Of a DNA stretch of 6,972 nucleotides, positions 1 to 6,870 are shown one piece after another. Location of the stretch: positions 1 to 6,972 of the forward strand of contig JAPWUH010000063.1 in the NCBI GenBank assembly GCA_028275645.1, given 5' to 3'. Each line of letters opens with the position of its first letter. Position 1 is the first letter of the stretch. The translations under genes and the position numbers were made by a program. The notes under the pieces are model-generated. The model had not been told where the DNA came from. It was given only the letters and a program-made list of their open reading frames with translations, and ran no database searches. This DNA is from Caldivirga sp. (GTDB taxonomy: Archaea; Thermoproteota; Thermoprotei; Thermoproteales; Thermocladiaceae).

Positions 1-1
1 A

Positions 2-3000
2 AGGAGCGTGCTAGTTATAGGCAGTGGCCCCATTAAGGTGGCTGAGGCCGCTGAGTTTGACTACTCCGGTATACAGGCGTTGAAGGCTTATAGGGAGGAG
101 GGGATTAAGACAATCCTAGTTAACCCAAATGTAGCCACCGTCCAAACCACTAACGTGTTTGCCGATAAGGTCTACTTCGCCCCGATTAAGGTCCAATTCC
201 TGGAGAGTATCATTGAGAGGGAGAGGCCAGACGCAGTGGCATGTGGTTTTGGCGGGCAGACTGCGTTGTCGGCCTGCGTAAACCTAAACGACCTAGGTGT
301 GTTTAGGCGCTACGGCATTAGGGTACTTGGCACACCAATAGAGGGCATTAGGAGCGCCCTAAGTAGGGAACTGTTCAAGAGGCTAATGGAAAGCAGGGGG
401 CTACCGGTCCTTAAGTCGGTGACGGCTCACAGCATTGACGAGGCACTAAGTGGGGCCAGGAGCATTGGCTACCCAGTATTGGCCAGGGTGTCCTTCAACC
501 TGGGTGGTGCAGGGGCCTTTGTGGCTAGGAGTGATGAGGAGTTGATAAGTAGGATGCATAAGGCATTAGCCCAGAGTGAGATCAAGGAGGTTTTAATTGA
601 GAAGTACATCGGCGGCTGGAAGGAGATAGAGTTCGAGGTGATGAGGGACTCACACGGGGAATCCGTGGCCGTTGTGTGCATGGAGAACGTGGACCCAATG
701 GGGATCCACACAGGGGATTCCGTGGTGGTTGCCCCATGCCTGACCTTAACCAACGATGAGTACCAGAGGGCTAGGTTAATATCAATCAAGGTGGCCGAGT
801 CCATAGGACTCGTGGGTGAGTGCAATGTGCAAGTGGCCATAAACAACAATGGCCCTGAAATGTATGTTGTTGAAACAAACCCAAGGATGAGTAGGTCAAG
901 TGCACTGGCTAGCAAGGCCTCAGGCTACCCACTAGCCTACATAGCAGCCAAGTTAACCCTAGGCTACAGGTTAAGTGAACTACTCAACAAGGTCACTGGC
1001 AAGACCACAACCGCCTTTGAGCCAAGCCTAGACTACATAGTGGTTAAGATACCCAGGTGGGAGAGCGACAGGTTCAACGTCGATGAACCCCTTGGCCCAG
1101 AGATGATGAGCATAGGTGAGGTTATGGGAATAGGCAGAACCCTTGAGGAGGCTTGGCAGAAGGCCGTTAGGATGCTTGATATAGGTGAACCAGGCCTGGT
1201 GGGTGGGCGCATATACAATGAAACCCCCGTAGACATTGCAGTTAAGGTTGTTAAGGAGAGGAAACCATACTGGTTCCTATACGCCGCACGCCTACTCAAG
1301 GAAGGCTACAGTGTTGATGAAATCTCCCAGTGGACTGGCGTGGACAAGTTCTTCATAAACGCCATCAAAAATGTTGTGGACGCCTACGAGCTGCTTAAAG
1401 GTGGTGGTGAATTACCTGCTGATGAGGTTTATGCATTAGGCTTCAGTGAGGATCAGCTGAGGAGCATTGGAGCATCGCTGAGGCAGGGGGTGGTTAAGGT
1501 TGTTAAGCAGATAGATACCCTAGCCGGTGAATGGCCAGCGGCCACGAATTACCTATACCTAACCAACGCCGGTGAGGTTGATGATGACACGGGCCCTGGG
1601 GTTGATGCATTAGTCATCGGCGCCGGGGTGTTTAGGATTGGGGTCAGTGTGGAGTTTGACTGGTCCGTGGTCAACACTGTCCTTGGCCTTAGGGAGATGG
1701 GGTACAGGGTTGGGGTTGTTAACTATAACCCGGAGACCGTGAGCACAGACTGGGACTTCGCCGATAAACTATTCTTCGATGAGTTAACCCCGGAGACCCT
1801 GAGGTGGATAATAACCAAGGAGAACCCTAAGTTCGTGGTCCTGTGGGCTGGGGGGCAGATTGGGCAGAGACTTTACAGTAAGGCCCGCCTGTGGATAGGC
1901 GACTCCAGGATACTCGGCACAAGCCCAGACTCAATAGACTTGGCTGAGGATAGGGTTAAGTTCTCCAAGCTACTCGACAGGTTAAACATAGCCCAGCCCC
2001 CGTGGGCCTACGCCAGAAATATGGGTGAGTTGATAGACCTAGTGGAGAGGTGGCTTGACTACCCGGTTATAGTTAGGCCTAGTTACGTCCTTGGGGGCAC
2101 TTACATGGGTGTGGCTAGGAATAGGAGCGAATTGACTAGGTTTGTTGATAAGGCTACTAGGATAAGTCCAGAGCATCCCGTGTTGGTGTCAAAGTTTTTA
2201 AAGGGTGGAGTTGAAGCTGAGACCGATGGTGTCAGTGATGGTAAGGGAACCATACTAGTCCCCATAGAACACGTAGAACCCCCCGGGGTCCACTCCGGGG
2301 ATAGCACAATGGTCCTCGTGCCCAATGGCTCAACCTACCGGTTAAGTGAAGGTAAGGTCAATGAGATGGCCAAGATAACTCATTTAATAGCCACTGAACT
2401 TAACGTCAAGGGTCCATTAAACGTTCAATTCATAGTGGCGGATAAGGTGTATGTGATTGAGGCTAACATTAGGGCCAGTAGGTCAATGCCACTGAGCAGT
2501 AAGGCAACAGGCCTTAACCTAGCTAAAACGGCCCTAAAGGCGGCGCTACACGGGCTCGGCTTCGATGGGGTTAAGGTGGTTAAGCCAAGGGAGTGGTGGG
2601 TTAAGTCAGCTCAATTCTCATGGACAAGGATTAGGGGTGCCTACCCAAGGCTAGGCCCCGTGATGTACAGCACCGGTGAGGTTGCGTCAAGTGGAGCCAC
2701 CCTTGAGGAGGCGCTCCTAAAGTCATGGCTATCAACCGTGCCTTCAAGGATACCTGAGGGGAATGCACTAGTCTACACTTACGACGAAGACCACGTGAAG
2801 AACATTGAGGAGGTTAAGAGGATTCTTGGCTCAAGGTTAAGGATAGTTGATGATGGGGATGAGGCTCGTAACATGTTGAAGCAGGGTAAGATAGACATAC
2901 TCATCACGGGTGGTTCAACGGAGGATAAGGACTACCTAACCCGTAGACTAGCTGCAGACACCTCAACACCCATGATACTCGACTCAACGCTTGGGGTTGA

Positions 3001-3085
3001 ATTGGCTAAGGCAATGAGGTGGTACTGGAGTGGCGGTGTCTTGAATGTTAAACCCTGGGAGGGGGAATTAACCAATGGTGACTAA
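2..3085 (+). CDS. carB: Carbamoyl-phosphate synthase large subunit, 5'-partial
   Basis: Makes carbamoyl phosphate from bicarbonate, two ATP and ammonia delivered by the small subunit CarA (not in the window), for arginine and pyrimidine synthesis in the cytoplasm. Residue numbers count from the GTG at position 8. The N-terminal half has the GSGPIK loop and AAEFDYSG (5-21), FGGQT (81-85), then an ATP-grasp core with R120, R160, GIHTGDS (232-238), Q276 and ETNPRMSR (289-296). An oligomerisation region follows at about 400-530. The second half repeats the pattern: NPETVST (574-580), TSPD (638-641), R649, RPSYVLGG (690-697), GVHSGDS (760-766) and EANIRASR (818-825). A short MGS-like regulatory domain ends the protein (about 918-1025). 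The frame is open to the left edge, and alignment by eye to E. coli CarB suggests about 8-10 residues are missing, so the start lies outside. Oddities are the small last domain and altered loop motifs (see findings). Family assignment is very secure. Confidence 0.97.
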   Translation, partial: RSVLVIGSGPIKVAEAAEFDYSGIQALKAYREEGIKTILVNPNVATVQTTNVFADKVYFAPIKVQFLESIIERERPDAVACGFGGQTALSACVNLNDLGVFRRYGIRVLGTPIEGIRSALSRELFKRLMESRGLPVLKSVTAHSIDEALSGARSIGYPVLARVSFNLGGAGAFVARSDEELISRMHKALAQSEIKEVLIEKYIGGWKEIEFEVMRDSHGESVAVVCMENVDPMGIHTGDSVVVAPCLTLTNDEYQRARLISIKVAESIGLVGECNVQVAINNNGPEMYVVETNPRMSRSSALASKASGYPLAYIAAKLTLGYRLSELLNKVTGKTTTAFEPSLDYIVVKIPRWESDRFNVDEPLGPEMMSIGEVMGIGRTLEEAWQKAVRMLDIGEPGLVGGRIYNETPVDIAVKVVKERKPYWFLYAARLLKEGYSVDEISQWTGVDKFFINAIKNVVDAYELLKGGGELPADEVYALGFSEDQLRSIGASLRQGVVKVVKQIDTLAGEWPAATNYLYLTNAGEVDDDTGPGVDALVIGAGVFRIGVSVEFDWSVVNTVLGLREMGYRVGVVNYNPETVSTDWDFADKLFFDELTPETLRWIITKENPKFVVLWAGGQIGQRLYSKARLWIGDSRILGTSPDSIDLAEDRVKFSKLLDRLNIAQPPWAYARNMGELIDLVERWLDYPVIVRPSYVLGGTYMGVARNRSELTRFVDKATRISPEHPVLVSKFLKGGVEAETDGVSDGKGTILVPIEHVEPPGVHSGDSTMVLVPNGSTYRLSEGKVNEMAKITHLIATELNVKGPLNVQFIVADKVYVIEANIRASRSMPLSSKATGLNLAKTALKAALHGLGFDGVKVVKPREWWVKSAQFSWTRIRGAYPRLGPVMYSTGEVASSGATLEEALLKSWLSTVPSRIPEGNALVYTYDEDHVKNIEEVKRILGSRLRIVDDGDEARNMLKQGKIDILITGGSTEDKDYLTRRLAADTSTPMILDSTLGVELAKAMRWYWSGGVLNVKPWEGELTNGD
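3077..3081 (+). promoter_or_regulatory. Ribosome binding site of argX
   Basis: GGTGA lies at the very end of carB, over the last two sense codons, 6 nt ahead of the first of two consecutive ATG codons (3088 and 3091). It matches the crenarchaeal 16S 3' end and favours 3088 as the start. It also supports translation of argX from the carB mRNA. Confidence 0.6.
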
Positions 3086-3087
3086 CC

Positions 3088-3888
3088 ATGATGTTAACCA
3101 TAACCTACGACTACCTCAGGGAGGAGGAGGTGGATTTAATTAAGGCCTTCGGTGAACTGGGTGTTAGCGTCAATAGACTTCAATCAAACACGCCACTTCA
3201 TATAGGGGAGGTTGACGGCGTATTCCTAATCAGGAACCTTAACCATAAGACTGCGATAACCATGGCTGGTATTATCGAGTCCGCAGGTGGCACGGCTGTG
3301 AACAGTTACTTAACGCTATCCGTCACCTGGAATAAGGCGGTGACGACGGCATTGCTTAAGAAGGCTGGTTTACCTGTACCGGACACCTACGTGGTCTTTG
3401 AGCCGGTGGCTGATGGTTTACTTGGAGGTAGGCGCATAGTGAAGCCAGTCTCAGGCTCGTGGGGTAGGTTAACAGCCGTGGTTAATGATGGCGAACTGAG
3501 CCTACTGATGAGGCATGCGAGGGATCACTTACCCATACTAGTTCAGGAGAGGATTGGCGATGGAAGCGACCTGAGGGTTTTCGTAATCAACGGCTCAGTG
3601 GTTGCCGCCATGATGAGGAAACCCCCGCAGGGTGACTGGAGGAGTAACGTGGCTAGGGGTGGTTATGCGATGCCTATTAAGGTGAATGATGAGCTGAGTG
3701 AGTACGCCATTAAGGCTACTGAGGCTGTTAAGGCATTCTACGCTGGGGTTGATTTACTTATAGGTAAGGATGGCTACTACGTGAATGAGGTTAACGGCAT
3801 ACCTGAGTTTAAGGCGGTGAGTAGGGTTAGTGGTGTTAGGGTTGGTTTTGAACTGGCTAAGGCAATCATTAACCTACTCAAGAGGTGA
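3088..3888 (+). CDS. argX: RimK-like ATP-grasp ligase, probable glutamate--LysW ligase
   Basis: Predicted to use ATP to join the amino group of glutamate to the C-terminal Glu carboxylate of LysW, the entry step of the carrier-protein arginine route. The 266-residue length is normal for LysX/ArgX. Visible motifs are the N-terminal TYDYL strand, VNS (71-73), the nucleotide-binding KPVSGSWGRL (119-128), VQE (152-154), DLRVFV (161-166), WRSNVARGG (184-192) and the metal-binding end NEVNGIPEF (233-241). The residues after the conserved FK are A243-V244. From memory, characterised ArgX has GF here and LysX has N followed by T, S or N, so the lack of Asn argues weakly against LysX. The stronger argument for ArgX is context: the gene sits 2 nt after carB, an arginine-pathway gene, while the other paralogue adjoins lysW. 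The end overlaps the convergent lysX. A lysX or bifunctional role remains possible. Confidence 0.72.
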   Translation: MMLTITYDYLREEEVDLIKAFGELGVSVNRLQSNTPLHIGEVDGVFLIRNLNHKTAITMAGIIESAGGTAVNSYLTLSVTWNKAVTTALLKKAGLPVPDTYVVFEPVADGLLGGRRIVKPVSGSWGRLTAVVNDGELSLLMRHARDHLPILVQERIGDGSDLRVFVINGSVVAAMMRKPPQGDWRSNVARGGYAMPIKVNDELSEYAIKATEAVKAFYAGVDLLIGKDGYYVNEVNGIPEFKAVSRVSGVRVGFELAKAIINLLKR

Positions 3889-4702
3889 TTAACCTAGCCA
3901 CCTCCTCGGCTATCTCACCAGCTACATTAACACCGGTCACCCTTTGAACATTCTTAAACTCAGGAACCCCATTAACCTCAAGGACCAGGTAACCCCTCTC
4001 AGACTCGACAACGTCTACGCCTGAGTAGGTTGCGCCAACAGTTGTACTAGCTTTAACTGAGATATCCTCAAGCTCAGGGTCAATTTTAACTGGGACCGCT
4101 AAGCCACCCCTGGCCGTGTTAGTCCTCCAGTCATCACTGTACCTGTATATAGCCGCCACAGCCCTATCACCAACAACGGTAACCCTAATGTCCCTCTTAG
4201 GCTTCTTAACGTACTCCTGACTAAGTAGTGGACCCTCCCTGTAACTCCTTAATATCAACTCGGCTTCCCTGACAGTATTAGCTAGGGCAACCAACCTACC
4301 CCATGAGCCATCGGTTGGTTTAATTATTAATGGAGCTTTAAGTAAGGCTGGGGTGACGCCACCGTCACCTGGGTATTCGAGTAGTAACGCTGTTCGTGGT
4401 ATTGGCACACCCGCCTTGCTTAACTTGACTAGCGTGAGGAACTTATCGTGGGTTATTAGGAGGCTATTGAAGCTGTTTATAGACCCAAGCCCCACCTCCT
4501 GGTAGATGAACGATAACGGCAGCACCTTGCCCCTACCCGCAACCCTAATAAACCCAACGGCATTCATTACCCTATTGCCTAAATCAATGGCGTTAACCTT
4601 AACTGGCTTGACGTTTAAGCCACGTTTACTTAACTCATTGATGAGTAGTTTCTCCTCCAACCTAGCTATGTCGTAGAGTAGGTGTACTTCAATAGGAACC
4701 AC
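3878..4702 (-). CDS. lysX: RimK-like ATP-grasp ligase, probable alpha-aminoadipate--LysW ligase
   Basis: Predicted to ligate alpha-aminoadipate (possibly also glutamate) to the C-terminal Glu of LysW, the committing step of lysine synthesis by the carrier-protein route. The protein has 274 residues. Motifs are HLLYD (7-11), INS (75-77), KPTDGSWGRL (128-137), SQE (161-163), DIRV (171-174), WRTNTARGG (192-200) and LEVNGVPEFK (241-250). The residues after FK are N251-V252. The Asn is LysX-like as I recall the specificity motif, but the second residue is not canonical. It is a clear paralogue of the plus-strand ligase. The gene follows lysW with no gap: the lysW TAG abuts the GTG taken here as the start, with GGAG 5 nt ahead. 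An alternative start is an in-frame ATT at 4693, 5 nt behind GGTGG (see findings); this removes only three residues. No terminator is visible past the stop. Confidence 0.8.
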   Translation of the reverse strand: MVPIEVHLLYDIARLEEKLLINELSKRGLNVKPVKVNAIDLGNRVMNAVGFIRVAGRGKVLPLSFIYQEVGLGSINSFNSLLITHDKFLTLVKLSKAGVPIPRTALLLEYPGDGGVTPALLKAPLIIKPTDGSWGRLVALANTVREAELILRSYREGPLLSQEYVKKPKRDIRVTVVGDRAVAAIYRYSDDWRTNTARGGLAVPVKIDPELEDISVKASTTVGATYSGVDVVESERGYLVLEVNGVPEFKNVQRVTGVNVAGEIAEEVARLITS

Positions 4703-4882
4703 CTACTCTCCGTAATCCTCAACATCACCCTTAAACTCCTCGAGTATTACGCTATCCTTCGTTATCCTAACAACGTACTTAGTGCCGCATGTTGGGCAGC
4801 TTGTTAACTCACCATCCATTACATCCCCAGGTAGGTCGAACTCTGTTCCACATACCTTGCAGGTTACCTTAAGCACCTGCAT
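4703..4882 (-). CDS. lysW: LysW amino-group carrier protein
   Basis: A 59-residue acidic carrier protein. Its C-terminal Glu accepts the alpha-amino group of aminoadipate or glutamate, and the protein then carries the intermediate through LysZ, LysY and the later enzymes. I found it by translating the minus strand upstream of lysX. It reads MQVLKVTCKVC at the N-terminus, has a CxxC pair at C8/C11 and another at C29/C32 (CPTC) forming a zinc knuckle, then an acidic tail ending EDYGE (55-59). Known LysW proteins end in EDWGE as I recall, so Trp is replaced by Tyr, but the terminal Gly-Glu is kept. The ATG at 4882 has GAGGT 4 nt upstream (4887-4891) and a TATA box centred about 25 nt upstream, so the transcript may be leaderless or nearly so. 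It is the first gene of a lysW-lysX unit, and family, length and context all agree. Confidence 0.95.
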   Translation of the reverse strand: MQVLKVTCKVCGTEFDLPGDVMDGELTSCPTCGTKYVVRITKDSVILEEFKGDVEDYGE

Positions 4883-4903
4883 AACTACCTCTACCCCTGT
4901 GTG

Positions 4904-4919
4904 TTTATAAACTTTTCGA
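4904..4919 (-). promoter_or_regulatory. Archaeal promoter (BRE/TATA) of lysW-lysX
   Basis: On the minus strand the purine-rich TCGAAAAG (BRE-like) is followed by TTTATAAA (4904-4911). The TATA centre is about 25 nt before the lysW ATG, which puts the predicted transcription start at or within a few bases of the start codon. The same element with two changes stands upstream of lysY. Confidence 0.75.
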
Positions 4920-4922
4920 TAT

Positions 4923-4936
4923 AAGTAAAGAAAATT
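4923..4936 (-). terminator. Possible T-rich terminator of lysY-lysZ
   Basis: On the minus strand, about 65 nt past the lysZ stop and just before the lysW promoter, there is a T-rich run (AATTTTCTTTACTT). Archaeal termination often uses such runs without a hairpin. The run is interrupted, so read-through into lysW is quite possible. Confidence 0.3.
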
Positions 4937-5001
4937 ATGAGCACTATGCTAAGTATGTTATCGTTAATAGCCAAATTCAATATCCATTAGTTGCCAGTCA
5001 G

Positions 5002-5778
5002 CTACTCCACCACGGTGCCTCCACCGGCAAGGGCTGATTGTATTGGGTTATCCCTCAAACCATTGGCAATGATCGTCCTAACACCCCTCTCACTAAGCCT
5101 AAGCGCAACCTCAAGCTTCCTCCTCATGCCACCTGTTGTGTGTGGTAAAACCTGCTGCGCATTATCCTTAGTGACCCTGCCTATGGGCTTACCATTGATT
5201 AACACGCCGTCAACGTTTGTTAAGATTACAAGCTCCTTAACGCCCATTGATATGGCTAGGTTTTCGGCTATTTGGTCGCCATCAACATTGAGTAGCATAC
5301 CCTCGGGTGAGATGGCTATTGGGCTAATTACCACTACGTCTGAGTTGCTCATTAGTGACCCCATGAGCTTAACGTTGATGTCGGTTACCTTACCGCTGAA
5401 GCCCCCGTCAATAACCCTCGTCCTACCCCTATCATCAATTATCATGACCTTCTCCTTCCTCTTAGCCGTAACTAGGCTTAGGTCAGCGCCACTTAGGCCT
5501 ATTGCCCTAACCCCCCTTGCTGCAAGCTTACTCACTAAGAGCTTATTTATGAGCATCATGGTCATTACGTAGACCTTTAACGTCTCCTCATCGGTGTACC
5601 TGCTCGTGTAGCCGTTCGGGTGTTTTAGGATTACTGGTTTAATACCCATCCTCTCCATCATGCTATTGACCATGCAACCGCCGCCATGTATTAGAATGGT
5701 GCCAGGTGTCACGTCGTTAACCACCTTATCCAACCCCCCATTACATATAACGGAACCACCCACCTTAACCAACATCAT
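5002..5778 (-). CDS. lysZ: LysW-aminoadipate/LysW-glutamate kinase
   Basis: An amino-acid-kinase-fold enzyme of the ArgB/LysZ family. It phosphorylates the side-chain carboxylate of the aminoadipyl or glutamyl group carried on LysW. From the ATG at 5778 it has 258 residues: LVKVGGS at the N-terminus (3-9), the glycine-rich LIHGGGCMVNSMM (29-41), the substrate-loop motif YTSRYTDEET (57-66), GLSGAD in the middle, then VDGDQIAENLA, LTNVDGV and the late TGGMRRKLE. A GTG at 5787, directly after the lysY stop, is also in frame. It lies inside the GGTGG that makes a good ribosome binding site for 5778, so I prefer the ATG; a second ATG at 5775 is also possible. The SRYTDEET loop and the lysY/lysW neighbours point to LysZ rather than a classical N-acetylglutamate kinase. 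With two ligases present, this single kinase is probably shared by the lysine and arginine branches. Confidence 0.93.
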   Translation of the reverse strand: MMLVKVGGSVICNGGLDKVVNDVTPGTILIHGGGCMVNSMMERMGIKPVILKHPNGYTSRYTDEETLKVYVMTMMLINKLLVSKLAARGVRAIGLSGADLSLVTAKRKEKVMIIDDRGRTRVIDGGFSGKVTDINVKLMGSLMSNSDVVVISPIAISPEGMLLNVDGDQIAENLAISMGVKELVILTNVDGVLINGKPIGRVTKDNAQQVLPHTTGGMRRKLEVALRLSERGVRTIIANGLRDNPIQSALAGGGTVVE

Positions 5779-5783
5779 TGAAA

Positions 5784-5788
5784 CCACC
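5784..5788 (-). promoter_or_regulatory. Ribosome binding site deciding the lysZ start
   Basis: GGTGG overlaps the last base of the lysY stop and stands 5 nt before the ATG at 5778. The in-frame GTG at 5787 sits within this motif and has no Shine-Dalgarno-like sequence of its own just upstream, so the ATG is the better start. Confidence 0.55.
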
Positions 5789-6864
5789 TACATGGGATAT
5801 GGTGCAATGTACCTCAACCCCTCATCCTCTGGGAACCCCTGCGCTATGTTAAATGACTGTATGGCCTGCCCAGCCGCACCCCTGATTAGGTTATCTATGG
5901 CTGAGAAAACCACAAGACGGTTAAGCCTCTGGTCCAGTTCAAAGCCCACGTCAATCAGGTTTGTGCCGATTACGTACTTAACGCTTGGGTAGTGGGCCAG
6001 CCCAGCCTTATCCTTGACTATGCGTATGAACTTTTCATTCCCATACAACCCTCTGTAGGCCTTCCATAAATCAGTCTCATTAACACTCCTGGTTAGTTTA
6101 GCATGGCCAGTTATGAAAATCCCCCTAACCATGTCCACTGCGTGTGGGGTGAAGGCCACGTTAACTGGGCCTCCGGCTATTAGACTTAGCTCCTGCTCTA
6201 TCTCAGCCGTGTGCCTATGGTTAACGGGCTGATAGGGCCTAACCACGTGGGTCCTGTGCCAGTGGTAATCCAGGACGGTTCCCTCAGCGCCGGCACCGCT
6301 GCTGGCTATCTTGGCGTCAACCACTATGAAATCCTGGTTGACTAGGTGCTCCTTTACAACTGGGGCCAGGGCCACTATCGATGCCGTTGCCATGCAGCCT
6401 GGTACCGCTATTATCCTGGCACCCTTAATCTCCTCCCTATGCAGTTCAGGTAAGCCGTAAACCGCAGCCTTAAGTAGGTCTGGGTATGGGTGTGGCTGTG
6501 GCCAGTGGTACCATTTAACGTAATCCTCAGGGTTCTTCAGCCTGAAGTCGGCGCTTAAATCCACAGCCAGTAAACCACTCTCAATAATCTTGGGAACCCA
6601 CTTAACCGATTCACCGTGGGGCAGTGCAAGGAATACTGCATCGGGCTCGGTCTTAAGTATACCATCCATGGTCGGCTGTATGAACCTTAGTGTTGTGAAT
6701 CCCCTCAGGTTTGGGTGTATTCTATATATGAACTCGCCGGCGAATTTCCTTGACGTTGCGCAAACGACCTCAACATTGCTGTGGTTTAGCAGTAGTCTAA
6801 GTAATTCACCGCCTATGACGCCGCTGGCACCTATTATACAAACCCTGCGTATCGTCCCTTCAAT
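5788..6864 (-). CDS. lysY: LysW-aminoadipate/glutamate semialdehyde-forming reductase
   Basis: An ArgC/LysY-family NAD(P)H-dependent reductase. It converts the acyl phosphate on LysW to the semialdehyde. Translated from position 6864 it gives 358 residues, close to the family's roughly 345-350. The N-terminal dinucleotide-binding strand and loop VCIIGASGVIGGELLR (8-23) and ATSRKFAGE come first, then ALPHGE and DLSADFRL. The catalytic Cys lies in VPGCMAT (C157) and the conserved His in TPHAVDMVRG (H241). The first in-frame ATG (6669) would delete the whole NAD(P)-binding loop and cannot be the true start. Between the in-frame TGA (6871-6873) and that ATG there is no ATG, GTG or TTG in frame. 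The best start is ATT at 6864, 6 nt behind GGTGA; ATA at 6852 is a weaker alternative. It is the first gene of lysYZ and probably serves both lysine and arginine synthesis. Confidence 0.9.
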   Translation of the reverse strand: MEGTIRRVCIIGASGVIGGELLRLLLNHSNVEVVCATSRKFAGEFIYRIHPNLRGFTTLRFIQPTMDGILKTEPDAVFLALPHGESVKWVPKIIESGLLAVDLSADFRLKNPEDYVKWYHWPQPHPYPDLLKAAVYGLPELHREEIKGARIIAVPGCMATASIVALAPVVKEHLVNQDFIVVDAKIASSGAGAEGTVLDYHWHRTHVVRPYQPVNHRHTAEIEQELSLIAGGPVNVAFTPHAVDMVRGIFITGHAKLTRSVNETDLWKAYRGLYGNEKFIRIVKDKAGLAHYPSVKYVIGTNLIDVGFELDQRLNRLVVFSAIDNLIRGAAGQAIQSFNIAQGFPEDEGLRYIAPYPM

Positions 6865-6870
6865 ACAAAC

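Larger units (their letters stand above)
4883..5001. other. Intergenic region between lysZ and lysW
   Basis: This 119-nt gap, A+T-rich compared with the flanking genes, separates two co-oriented units. Besides the lysW promoter and a weak T-rich stretch that could end the lysYZ transcript, I see nothing in it. The longest ATG-started frame I noticed on the plus strand (from 4938) has only about 17 codons, and I found no tRNA-like or C/D-box-like structure. Confidence 0.6.

Noticed and set aside
8..10. GTG at 8 as the true carB start, with AAGGAG just before it
   Set aside because: The purine motif is only about 1 nt from the GTG, the frame stays open to the edge, and starting here would cut the first beta strand (RSVLVIGSG) that CarB proteins have. 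The start is upstream of the window.
2281..2300. CCCCGG/CCGGGG hairpin with an 8-nt loop
   Set aside because: It falls on codons for the conserved PPGVHSGD motif of CarB and has no T-run, so it is explained by coding constraint.
469..2325. Several 70-150-codon minus-strand open frames inside carB
   Set aside because: All lie antisense to conserved CarB motifs and have no ribosome binding site or family resemblance.
3882..3890. GAGGTGATT, a perfect Shine-Dalgarno-like match at the end of argX
   Set aside because: No plausible plus-strand start codon with an open frame follows. It encodes the last codon and stop of argX and the antisense end of lysX.
4991..5572. Plus-strand 193-codon open frame opposite lysZ, rich in Leu, Ser and Pro
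   Set aside because: It is the antisense shadow of the well-conserved kinase. Its hydrophobic look follows from complementing Lys/Glu/Asp/Gly codons.
5002..6864. Reading the kinase and reductase as classical ArgB and ArgC acting on N-acetylglutamate
   Set aside because: The SRYTDEET loop, the VPGCMAT active site and the adjacent lysW/lysX genes fit the carrier-protein forms better, although a role in arginine synthesis on LysW-glutamate is likely.
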